Assembly: GCA_018267825.1 (NCBI GenBank)
Contig: JAFDXR010000007.1
Coordinates: forward strand, 52,056 to 116,055
From: Bacteroidota bacterium
GTDB lineage: Bacteria; Bacteroidota; Bacteroidia; B-17B0; Aurantibacillaceae
Direction: 5' to 3'
Length of the DNA stretch: 64,000 nt
The notes beneath the pieces were generated by a model that saw nothing but the letters and a program-made list of their open reading frames with translations, did no database searches and was not told the DNA's origin. The stretch's first letter is position 1; each line of letters starts with the position of its first letter. Position numbers and translations under genes: made by a program. This document shows positions 34,063-41,408 of the stretch, one piece after another.

Positions 34063-34521
34063 TCAGAGCAGTTTTTTTAAGACAGCTATTTGGCCGAGAT
34101 GAAAAGCCTCGTGGGAAACCATATAGGCTATAAGACCGTGTAATGTTGTATCGGGAACAGAGGTTTGAAAGGGTGGAGCAGATGCCAGTGTTTGATCGCT
34201 TATGTTTTGCAGACAACCCGTTAAGTCAGACGAAATAACAGCCCATTTATTACTGATCTCATGGATCGTGGGAAATGCATCCGTTACTTTTCCCGGGGAA
34301 CCCTTACCGAATAAGGCATTGAAATGTAAATCGTGCTCTGTGCCTGTTAATATGCTTAGCAGACTCATACGTGTATTCAGAATGTGTCCCGCTATCCATT
34401 TTATGGAGTTTACATGATCCGCTGTTTGTTTATTGGAATCTTCTTCCGAAATATTCAGAAGCTCTTTTATAAACCAGGTTGTCTGTAACTCAAATTGGGC
34501 TCTGGTAATTGTCTTATTCAT
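34063..34521 (-). CDS. DinB-family protein
   Basis: 152 aa four-helix bundle of the DinB/YfiT type: KWIAGHILNTR has the first metal His, and SHEAFHLGQIAVLKKL has the other two. Such proteins are metal-dependent, often thiol-transferases, and function is usually unproved. It lies 4 bp from the Old Yellow Enzyme gene on the same strand, so the two are one operon. Confidence 0.88.
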   Translation of the reverse strand: MNKTITRAQFELQTTWFIKELLNISEEDSNKQTADHVNSIKWIAGHILNTRMSLLSILTGTEHDLHFNALFGKGSPGKVTDAFPTIHEISNKWAVISSDLTGCLQNISDQTLASAPPFQTSVPDTTLHGLIAYMVSHEAFHLGQIAVLKKLL

Positions 34522-34525
34522 GCTT

Positions 34526-35632
34526 TTAGGGTTTCATTATTTTGAGACTGGCCAGTGGCGGTGCATTTTTCAGATAGTCGATAAAGTTTTCGCTGATCCC
34601 TGATTCTTTTAATAAATCGGTTGAGTAAGGTGTGTGATATGGAAGCACTTTACCTTCTTTAAAGTATGCCGGAAGATTCTTATTGCCAATGGCTGCACGT
34701 CCGATGGCAACAATGTCTGCGCCATACTCCATTGCTTTTTCCGCATCTGCTGCATTCAAAATACCACCTACACCAACCAGGGGCAATGATTTTGTAATCG
34801 TATCGCGAAGGTATCTCAGAGCTGTTTTATCCGGATATTTGTTTGTCATAGCGGCATAATTCAGGTGGGAGGTATGTATATAATCAATGCCATCTTCTGC
34901 AAGCCAATTGACTATTTGTATGTTTTCATCAATGTCAAGGCCGGTTTCCATACCCATATTTTCAAAACTCATGCGAAACCCGATGATAAAGTCTTTCGGA
35001 ACTTTATGCCTGCAGGCCTTTACAACCTCGCGGGCAAATCGTGACCGGTTTTGGAGACTCCCCCCGTAATGATCATCACGAAGGTTGGTCATTCTGCTGA
35101 AGAACTGAGTAAACAGATAGCCATTGGCCCCGTGAAGTTCAATGCCGTCAAATCCTGCATGGGAAGCCCTCACACAGGCGTCGGCAAAGTCTGACACAAT
35201 GCTGTGAATCTGTTCCTGGCTGAGGGCCAGCGGCGGCACAAAGCCTGTAACGGAGGGTAGTGTATAGCTGCTGGCACTGCATGGTTTTACACCAGTAAGT
35301 GATTCGATGGTTCTTGAGCCTCCGTGGCATAATTGCAGGATATTTACACTTCCATGATTCCTCATACGGGTTGTGAGTTCAGACAAACCAGCAATCATGT
35401 TGTCGGAAGCAATGCTTAACTGATTATGAAAGGCAGTGGCTGTATCGGATATGGAAGAAGCACATGTGATCACCATACCATAGCCGTCTTCAGACAAACG
35501 CTCAAGCCAATCGGATTCTGCTTTGCTGATGGTGCCATCTGGCATACTTTGCTGCGTTGTCATTGGCGCAACAGCCAGCCTGTTTTTAATAAGCTTTGTG
35601 TTTATCAGGAATGGAGAGAACAAATCAGGCAT
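34526..35632 (-). CDS. NADH:flavin oxidoreductase, Old Yellow Enzyme family
   Basis: 368 aa from MPDLFSPFLI at 35632. TIM-barrel flavoprotein: LAVAPMTTQQS near the start, HGANGYLFTQFFSRMTNLRDDHYGGSLQNRSRF with the HxxN pair and FMN contacts, VGVGGILNAADAEKAM and DIVAIGRAAIGN at the C-terminus. Reduces activated alkenes or nitro compounds with NAD(P)H. Divergent HxlR regulator, so probably induced by quinones or electrophiles. Confidence 0.93.
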   Translation of the reverse strand: MPDLFSPFLINTKLIKNRLAVAPMTTQQSMPDGTISKAESDWLERLSEDGYGMVITCASSISDTATAFHNQLSIASDNMIAGLSELTTRMRNHGSVNILQLCHGGSRTIESLTGVKPCSASSYTLPSVTGFVPPLALSQEQIHSIVSDFADACVRASHAGFDGIELHGANGYLFTQFFSRMTNLRDDHYGGSLQNRSRFAREVVKACRHKVPKDFIIGFRMSFENMGMETGLDIDENIQIVNWLAEDGIDYIHTSHLNYAAMTNKYPDKTALRYLRDTITKSLPLVGVGGILNAADAEKAMEYGADIVAIGRAAIGNKNLPAYFKEGKVLPYHTPYSTDLLKESGISENFIDYLKNAPPLASLKIMKP

Positions 35633-35658
35633 TTTTGGTTTTATTTTTTTCAAAATTA

Positions 35659-35693
35659 TTCAGTAATTTCAATCTCTGCAAGTAGTTACTGAA
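35659..35693. promoter_or_regulatory. Inverted repeat between OYE and HxlR genes
   Basis: TTCAGTAA (35659-35666) and TTACTGAA (35686-35693) are perfect 8-bp arms with 19-bp spacing, and GTAGTTAC lies in the right part. TACT/AGTA-containing palindromes are typical HxlR operators, so this is the likely site of the divergent regulator. Confidence 0.6.
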
Positions 35694-35741
35694 ATGTGAA
35701 ATAGGAACAAAAAGTAAAGTAATGCCTGAAAGAGAGGGTTT

Positions 35742-36068
35742 ATGAGCATAAATAAATTGAAAAAAATAACAAATACCACCTGTCCGATTCGTAATACGAT
35801 CGAATTGATCGGTGGAAAATGGACTTTTTCTATTGTATATATTCTATTGAGTGGAAAGAAAAGGTTTAAGGAATTGGAACGCTCCATTGAAGGAATTAAC
35901 ACGCGGATGCTGGTGAAAGAACTGAAGATGCTTGAAGCGAATAAAATCATTCATAGAAAGGCATATGCTACTGTTCCACCCACAGTGGAGTATTCGCTGA
36001 CAGAAAAAGGCAGAGAACTGGAGCCACTCCTGAACGAAATTAAAATCTGGGGCCGGAAAAATATATAG
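35742..36068 (+). CDS. HxlR-family transcriptional regulator
   Basis: 108 aa winged helix: TTCPIRNTIELIGGKWTFSIVYIL (with the conserved Cys near the N-terminus that reacts with electrophiles in HxlR/YodB proteins), RFKELERSIEGINTRMLVKELKMLE, VPPTVEYSLTEKGREL. Divergent from the OYE gene, so likely its redox-responsive repressor or activator. Confidence 0.92.
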   Translation: MSINKLKKITNTTCPIRNTIELIGGKWTFSIVYILLSGKKRFKELERSIEGINTRMLVKELKMLEANKIIHRKAYATVPPTVEYSLTEKGRELEPLLNEIKIWGRKNI

Positions 36069-36166
36069 CCCTTTCTGTCATCTCTGATTAAGCATCCTGA
36101 TCTGTAAAGGTCAATGCCAGACTTCAGAAGGCTTGAAGTTACAGTAGTTTACAAACCCTTCAGGAT

Positions 36167-37111
36167 TTACATAGACGTAGCGAGCCTCTGAAGCACAATA
36201 CCACTAAGAACAACAGAAGCTGCTTCCAGTTCCGCCACTACAAGTGCCGACAAGACAATTGCTCCACCCACTATCTCTGGCAGGAAAAGTAAAAATAATA
36301 TAACAGCAACTATAATCGCAACTGTTGCAGGTTCCAGTTCGGGAAGCTTAACGTCGCTGGCAAGTTGTTTCACTTTATTCCTTATGTCTTTAATTATTTG
36401 CCTCATATAGTCCATGATGCCTTTAATTAAATCAAGGATAGCGTCTTGTTGCAGCAGCCATTTCCATTTTGTCTTAATACAGAGTCTATAAAGGATAAGT
36501 CCGTTGGTCACTTCAAAGGAGAAACTTATTTCTACAGGAATACGCGCTTCTTGAATAACTAGGTCAAACCGGCCAAGGGTAATATCATCTAACTCTATAT
36601 CGGGCCCTTTTGTATAGGGCAATTTGAATTTTGTATAATCTGATTCAAGGGCTTTTATTTTCTCCCTGCCCGCAGATCTTCCTGATGGGGAGTTGGGTTT
36701 TATTTCATAGAACTCTTTCAGTGTATCTTCATGAATCAATATATCAGGTCTACTCCGGCTGTTGTTTTCCAGGTCAGCAATATCCCCGGGAGTAAGAAAT
36801 GGGTTTTTGTTTACTAAAAAACTGACGTACGAAGTATCGATAGCGCCTTCAAATGAGTAATCATTATAAATATTTTCATCAGCAATGTTATTTTTACGAA
36901 AATAGCTTTTTAGCCTGAAACCTATGAAGGGTTCGGCTATATAGCCAAATCCGGCTGCGATTTTGGCTCCAAAGAGCTCCGATGGGGCAAAACAGAGTTT
37001 TATATATTCATCTACATTTGTAAGACTATCAAGCTGTTTGTTTTGTGGTGTTTGCGTTCTTAATACCTTACCTGTATTCCTTAAAGCACTATTGTTAAGT
37101 AATTCACTCAT
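36167..37111 (-). CDS. Unknown protein with PD-(D/E)xK-like motif and hydrophobic tail
   Basis: 314 aa. Residues 120-150 show RPDILIHEDTLKEFYEIKP: Asp, then after a strand E-x-K, the pattern of PD-(D/E)xK nucleases. The C-terminal 60 residues hold two long hydrophobic segments (ATVAIIVAVILFLLFLPEIV, GAIVLSALVVAELEAASVVL), so it may insert into or cross a membrane. Starts 2 bp after the 656-aa gene ends, so the pair is one operon. A+T-rich compared with neighbours. I do not recognise a family; an effector or toxin role is only a guess. Confidence 0.7.
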   Translation of the reverse strand: MSELLNNSALRNTGKVLRTQTPQNKQLDSLTNVDEYIKLCFAPSELFGAKIAAGFGYIAEPFIGFRLKSYFRKNNIADENIYNDYSFEGAIDTSYVSFLVNKNPFLTPGDIADLENNSRSRPDILIHEDTLKEFYEIKPNSPSGRSAGREKIKALESDYTKFKLPYTKGPDIELDDITLGRFDLVIQEARIPVEISFSFEVTNGLILYRLCIKTKWKWLLQQDAILDLIKGIMDYMRQIIKDIRNKVKQLASDVKLPELEPATVAIIVAVILFLLFLPEIVGGAIVLSALVVAELEAASVVLSGIVLQRLATSM

Positions 37112-37113
37112 AT

Positions 37114-39084
37114 TTACGAACTAATAGGTGGTTCATCGCAATTGCATTTTTTGACTGGCGGACAGCACGGAAAAATTTGCTGATACAGTTTGGATTTTTC
37201 TTCATCCTTAGTGTCTATGATCAGTTGAGCCAGTGCCTGCTTCGCATTCTCTTTCTCCTTAGCATCATTGCTGAGCTGCTTATCTTTTACGGCTTCATCC
37301 TGTAGTCCGTGGGAATAGGAATCTAAGGCATCTCCTTCACCAAGTACCGATTCTGCAATAATTCCTTCAGTTCTCATGACATTTAATTGTGCAGAAACAA
37401 TGATCCCTTCAACTGTTTTTTCGTAACCTTTTTCAACGTTTTCATATGTGCTCGACATTTCATTCTTAACCCTGATATAGTCGGCATCTAATGGCCTATC
37501 CGGGCTGATTGGGTTTTCGACTTTAATTTTTTTCCGTTCAATCAGGGATTGGTATTCACCTTTGTAGTTTAATACAAAAGCCAAATGGTCTATAATACCA
37601 TTAAGGATAGCCTTGTTTAAATCCGGTAAAAGAATGATTGAGCTAAGGAAATCGCCAATTTTATCAGGGGTGCCTAGACTGGAGAGGGAAACTTCCTGGT
37701 AAGAACCGGGAAGTCCGCTGCTATACCCGATTTTGGCATCAACAAGGTGCAGCAGGGAAATAAACTCCTGATTCATTTGCTTGAAAATGAAATTAAGTGT
37801 TCTGCTTACATTGATGTTTTCAATTTCCCTTTCTATAGATGTCTCTTCCCCGGTCTCCTCCTTTTTTTCATAACTTGTATCAACTTGTACATCACGTTTG
37901 GAGGATGCTTTCTGCGAATGCTTCTTAACTGCATTTGAAACGGATTTGGCCATTTCTTCACGTTGGGAAGCGGTTTCCCCACTGGCTCCGCCGCTTATTT
38001 TGGCGCTTCCGAAACCCCATGATGCATCAGCTTCCGCCTCTGCATGCCACGCAAGTTTATCAGATTGTGTACTTTTATTACTCTGTTCTCTGTTGAGCGT
38101 GTCTTCAAAGTCGTCTGCGCTTTCCTGTGTAAATGAATCCAGGATGCTTGATGATTCTTTGGAATCAATAACTGTCTTTTTGTATGTTTTTACAGTGATT
38201 GTTGTTTTCTCACCAGGAAGCAGGCTGAAAGTTTTGATAGTTCTCCCAATCCCGTAATCCCCGAGGAAAGAGGAGAGCTTATATTTTTCTATAATAAACA
38301 GTCTTGGCGTTATATATTCAGGGATCGGTGAAAATTTGTAATCGTACTGGCCATTGAAATTTTTATATATCACCAGGTAATTCCCTGCTTTAAGTTTGGA
38401 TGCAATAAAGTCAAATTTGGTGACTCCTGTTATTTTTTGAAATTGTTTTAGAACTATACTGTCCCGTATATGAATGGTGCGGTCTCTGAAGGGTTCTTTT
38501 GTTATCGGATCGCCATCCGGTGCAGGTGTATTGCCACCATCTGAAGGGTCACCTCCTCCCGGAGCAATAGGTTGCCTTTTACTTTTTAGTTTCAGAGCGG
38601 CCGATATCGGTTTAATAGTTGTGTCGTTAACAGCCATTTTACTGTAACCCAGTATTTCATCGGTTAGATTTCGCTGTATTTTATCAAGCCCTTCGAAATT
38701 CGAAGGGAGTATAATAAGTTTAGATATTTTTTCGATATCTGTTTTTGGAATTCCATCAGATGCAGGGTACCCATAGGTTAAGATGTCGGATATATAATTC
38801 GATAAGCTGATACTATTTAAAGTGTTAAGGTAATCGATTACATCCTGTCTTCCCTTAAACGGTAGATCAGCCCAACCGGCAAATACTTTACTCCAGTCAG
38901 GTAAAAAGATCGGCAGTGGCCCGGGCGGCGGGATATTTATGTTGTTATTTTCGGAATTACTTTGTTTGAAAAGCGCCTTAAGACTGTCAAGGAAATTGAT
39001 TTCAAAATATTTATTCCCGAAATATGTTGTTGGTTCAGGAATGTCATGTTGAAGGATTGTTGTTTGGTTATCTGATTCAGGCAT
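37114..39084 (-). CDS. Unknown 656-aa protein, partner of the PD-(D/E)xK-like protein
   Basis: No signal peptide or clear membrane helix. Residues about 175-200 are a Gly/Asp/Pro-rich linker. About 240-300 is a beta-rich domain containing FSLLPGEKTTITVKTYKK. Next comes a long Ser/Glu/Gln-rich helical section (ESADDFEDTLNREQSNKS), a Gly/Ser patch (WGFGSAKISGGASGE), more helices, and a C-terminal cysteine cluster CCPPVKKCNC. The LLPGEKT-type beta domain occurs, as far as I recall, in unannotated bacterial proteins. It may be a carrier or structural partner of the next protein. Confidence 0.65.
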   Translation of the reverse strand: MPESDNQTTILQHDIPEPTTYFGNKYFEINFLDSLKALFKQSNSENNNINIPPPGPLPIFLPDWSKVFAGWADLPFKGRQDVIDYLNTLNSISLSNYISDILTYGYPASDGIPKTDIEKISKLIILPSNFEGLDKIQRNLTDEILGYSKMAVNDTTIKPISAALKLKSKRQPIAPGGGDPSDGGNTPAPDGDPITKEPFRDRTIHIRDSIVLKQFQKITGVTKFDFIASKLKAGNYLVIYKNFNGQYDYKFSPIPEYITPRLFIIEKYKLSSFLGDYGIGRTIKTFSLLPGEKTTITVKTYKKTVIDSKESSSILDSFTQESADDFEDTLNREQSNKSTQSDKLAWHAEAEADASWGFGSAKISGGASGETASQREEMAKSVSNAVKKHSQKASSKRDVQVDTSYEKKEETGEETSIEREIENINVSRTLNFIFKQMNQEFISLLHLVDAKIGYSSGLPGSYQEVSLSSLGTPDKIGDFLSSIILLPDLNKAILNGIIDHLAFVLNYKGEYQSLIERKKIKVENPISPDRPLDADYIRVKNEMSSTYENVEKGYEKTVEGIIVSAQLNVMRTEGIIAESVLGEGDALDSYSHGLQDEAVKDKQLSNDAKEKENAKQALAQLIIDTKDEEKSKLYQQIFPCCPPVKKCNCDEPPISS

Positions 39085-39150
39085 AAATGGAGGTATTAAG
39101 ATGGTTATAGTTTATATATAAATATAACTACTTTACCCCTCGTAAAAAGA

Positions 39151-39169
39151 GTATAAATACCTATTTTGA
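39151..39169. promoter_or_regulatory. GTATAAATACCTATTTTGA motif before the two-gene module
   Basis: Identical over 19 bp to 25760-25778. It stands 67 bp upstream of the 656-aa gene start, where an operator or activator site could lie. Confidence 0.4.
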
Positions 39170-39267
39170 ATTTGCGGAAACTACCTACCTGCTGTGAATA
39201 AGATGCATTCACAAACAACATGTGGTCCGGAGGTTAACAGGAGATTAATCGTATTTTATACCTTAGA

Positions 39268-39486
39268 TCAATTCTCAATCCATTCGCATTGATACTGGTG
39301 TTTCTGCATCAACTCGGTGATGCCTGATACAACGGGTTCAGGGCCTTCGACCCGGAGAATGCGATCGCAATCTTCCAGGTCGAAGTTGATCCTGAAGGCA
39401 GGAAAGGTCTTTTTTAACTCCCGGACCAGGGTCCTGGCCTGCGAGCGTTTGGTCACATTGGTTTTAAATATCTCAACTACAGGCAT
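39268..39486 (-). CDS. Small hypothetical protein, ferredoxin-like fold likely
   Basis: 72 aa from MPVVEIFKTNV at 39486. Predicted beta-alpha-beta pattern (VVEIFKTNV, ARTLVRELKKTFPAFRINFDLED, RILRVEGPEPVVSGITELM) resembles a stand-alone HMA/ACT-like domain but without a CxxC metal motif. Similar small proteins are common next to VOC or SRPBCC genes in Bacteroidota. Function unknown. Confidence 0.65.
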   Translation of the reverse strand: MPVVEIFKTNVTKRSQARTLVRELKKTFPAFRINFDLEDCDRILRVEGPEPVVSGITELMQKHQYQCEWIEN

Positions 39487-39535
39487 AATGAAGTGGATAG
39501 GATATTGAATAGATAAAACGACTGCTGCCGATGTT

Positions 39536-39964
39536 TCAGGCATTCTTCAGAGTGGCGATATCCATTTTTTTCATTTTCATAAATGCATCCACCACTTTAC
39601 CGGCTTTGGCAGGATTGCTCATCAGCTCGCCTAATATGGTTGGAATCACCTGCCAGGAAATGCCGTATTTGTCGGAACACCAGCCGCACATGCTTTCCTT
39701 CCCGCCGTTCGATGTGAAGTGTTCCCAGTAATAGTCAATTTCTTTTTGATCCTCACAGGGTAGTACCAGTGAAAAGGATTCGTTAAATGGTTGTGTCGGT
39801 CTTTTGCCGTTCAGTGCCATGATGTGAATGCCGTTCAGCTCAAAGTTGACTACGATCGGCGATGCATTGAGAATTTTTGAGTTCGGAAAAATGCTGCAAT
39901 AGAAGTCAGCGGCTTCCTTGGCCTGGTTCTCAAACCAGAGACAGGTGTAGATTGGTTTTGCCAT
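39536..39964 (-). CDS. VOC superfamily protein (PhnB-like)
   Basis: 142 aa. PhnB/3-demethylubiquinone-methyltransferase-like pattern: IYTCLWFENQAKEAADFYCSIFPNS, IHIMALNG, YYWEHFTSNGGKESMCGWCSDKYGISWQVIP. Members often have no shown catalytic role. Part of an ArsR-SRPBCC-SRPBCC-VOC run on one strand. Confidence 0.9.
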   Translation of the reverse strand: MAKPIYTCLWFENQAKEAADFYCSIFPNSKILNASPIVVNFELNGIHIMALNGKRPTQPFNESFSLVLPCEDQKEIDYYWEHFTSNGGKESMCGWCSDKYGISWQVIPTILGELMSNPAKAGKVVDAFMKMKKMDIATLKNA

Positions 39965-39987
39965 GATGTTGGATTAAGTTTGTATGG

Positions 39988-40443
39988 TTAATGAGTGATG
40001 CGTTGGAGGTACTCTGCGAGTTTCTCTACATTCTGTTTCAGGCCTTCATCTGCTTTGAATGTTTTAACCACCGTATCGAGTTCTTCTTTTGTATCGAATA
40101 ACATCTGCCACTGCATAAATGTTTGATTGCCCCGTGCTTCAAATTCAACGGTTGTTACGAAATCAGGATGAAAGTGCCGGAAGATGATTCTCTTTTGTGC
40201 TTCAATAGTCATGAATATACTTTTGTTCGGGTATTTCTGACCATCGGGCCCGTACATGCTCAGGAGCCATTCTCCGTCTGCCACAAGATCCATTTTATGA
40301 ATCTCGGTTCTGAAACCGTTGGGACCCCACCAGTTGATGATGTGTTCAGGTTTGGTCCATACGTCCCAGACCATGGATATAGGTGCGTCGAAGAGTCGTG
40401 TAACCTTCAGCATCCTGTCGTTATGTGATGTCGATGTATTCAT
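39988..40443 (-). CDS. AHSA1/SRPBCC-family protein
   Basis: 151 aa from MNTSTSHNDRM at 40443; an upstream frame overlaps the previous gene and lacks similarity. AHSA1 signature: VTRLFDAPISMVWDVWTKPEHIINWWGPNGFR and the C-terminal helix LDTVVKTFKADEGLKQNVEKLAEYL. Paralogue of the next upstream gene. Binds hydrophobic ligands or acts as an accessory to stress responses; role unproved. Confidence 0.9.
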   Translation of the reverse strand: MNTSTSHNDRMLKVTRLFDAPISMVWDVWTKPEHIINWWGPNGFRTEIHKMDLVADGEWLLSMYGPDGQKYPNKSIFMTIEAQKRIIFRHFHPDFVTTVEFEARGNQTFMQWQMLFDTKEELDTVVKTFKADEGLKQNVEKLAEYLQRITH

Positions 40444-40468
40444 TGTTGAGGAATATAGGTTTAATAAA

Positions 40469-40963
40469 TCAGTTGTTTTTGAGCCTGGCCAGCATATCAT
40501 CCAGGCGTTGATGTCCTTCCTGCACACCGCGCTCCATGCCGGACATTACATGGCCATCACGGTCCATCACTGTTTTGTAAATAACATGGATCACTATTTT
40601 TGTTCTGTCGCCGGGAAGAGCTTCCAGGGTTAAGAATTCGAGCGACACATGGCCTTTTTCAGGCAAGCCTTCGAACTCAAACGTGCGGATGACACGTTCC
40701 GGCGGACATACTTCATGGATCACACCATTGAAAGCATATTCATTGCCTTTGGGATCGGTGTGAATATAACGCCATGAGCCATGAGATCGGTTTTCATGTT
40801 TTTCAATCCGGCAGGTCATGTCGCAGGGGCCCATCCATTGTGATATAAGCCCGGCATCTGAAAATGCCTGGTATACCAGTTCCCGTGAAGCATCAAATTC
40901 CCGGATGATAAAAAGCTCCTGTTTGCCGGGCTCTGCAATGATTTGTGTTTTAGTGTTCGACAT
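40469..40963 (-). CDS. AHSA1/SRPBCC-family protein
   Basis: 164 aa. IREFDASRELVYQAFSDAGLISQWMGPCDMTCRIEKHENR and PPERVIRTFEFEGLPEKGHVSLEFLTLE are typical AHSA1 features. Lies 35 bp after the ArsR gene and 25 bp before its paralogue. ArsR plus AHSA1 is a recurrent pairing in which the regulator represses the operon. Confidence 0.9.
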   Translation of the reverse strand: MSNTKTQIIAEPGKQELFIIREFDASRELVYQAFSDAGLISQWMGPCDMTCRIEKHENRSHGSWRYIHTDPKGNEYAFNGVIHEVCPPERVIRTFEFEGLPEKGHVSLEFLTLEALPGDRTKIVIHVIYKTVMDRDGHVMSGMERGVQEGHQRLDDMLARLKNN

Positions 40964-40998
40964 CGTGTTGTGAGTTTAAAGGGTTAATAGCTAAGAAT

Positions 40999-41328
40999 TC
41001 ATTTTGTGTTTTTCTTTTTCATCTGGCCCAGGATCTTGTCGATCCGGTCAAAACGGTCTTCCCACATTTGCCGAAAAGGTTGCAGCCAGTCATTTACCTC
41101 TTTCATTTTTTTCGGATTGAAATGATAATAAATCTCACGACCCACCTGTTCCTGTTTCAGAAGCTGACATTCGGTAAGTATCTGGATATGCTTGGAGATC
41201 GTTTGCCGTGATGAATCGAAGTTGTCGGCGATAGCACCGGGAGTCATCGCCTGGAGTGCTACAAGGGTCAGGATTGTTCTTCGTGTGGGATCGGCAATAG
41301 CCTGAAATACATCTCGTCTGGTTTCCAT
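40999..41328 (-). CDS. ArsR-family regulator of the SRPBCC operon
   Basis: 109 aa. I choose METRRDVFQ at 41328 because the promoter -7 box at 41354-41347 would start transcription downstream of any earlier codon. Winged helix: [51 protein letters not shown]. Clear paralogue of the regulator at 11758-12111. The leader would be only about 10 nt long. Confidence 0.92.
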   Translation of the reverse strand: METRRDVFQAIADPTRRTILTLVALQAMTPGAIADNFDSSRQTISKHIQILTECQLLKQEQVGREIYYHFNPKKMKEVNDWLQPFRQMWEDRFDRIDKILGQMKKKNTK

Positions 41329-41331
41329 TAT

Positions 41332-41377
41332 GCAGTTATTTGACTGCAAATATATGTGCAGTTATTTGGCTGCGCAA
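41332..41377 (-). promoter_or_regulatory. Promoter and paired operators of the ArsR-SRPBCC operon
   Basis: On the plus strand GCAGTTATTTGACTGC (41332-41347) and GCAGTTATTTGGCTGC (41358-41373) are two copies of one 16-bp element with GCAG/CTGC arms, 26 bp apart. On the minus strand TTG (41377-41375), 20 bp, TATATTTG (41354-41347) is an exact Bacteroidota promoter sandwiched between the copies, so the ArsR protein can block it. Confidence 0.8.
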
Positions 41378-41408
41378 ATATTTTAACAAAAAAATAGGGC
41401 TGGGGGGA

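Noticed and set aside
41329..41349. Longer start of the ArsR gene at 41349
   Set aside because: It lies upstream of the predicted transcription start from the TATATTTG box, so it cannot be in the mRNA.
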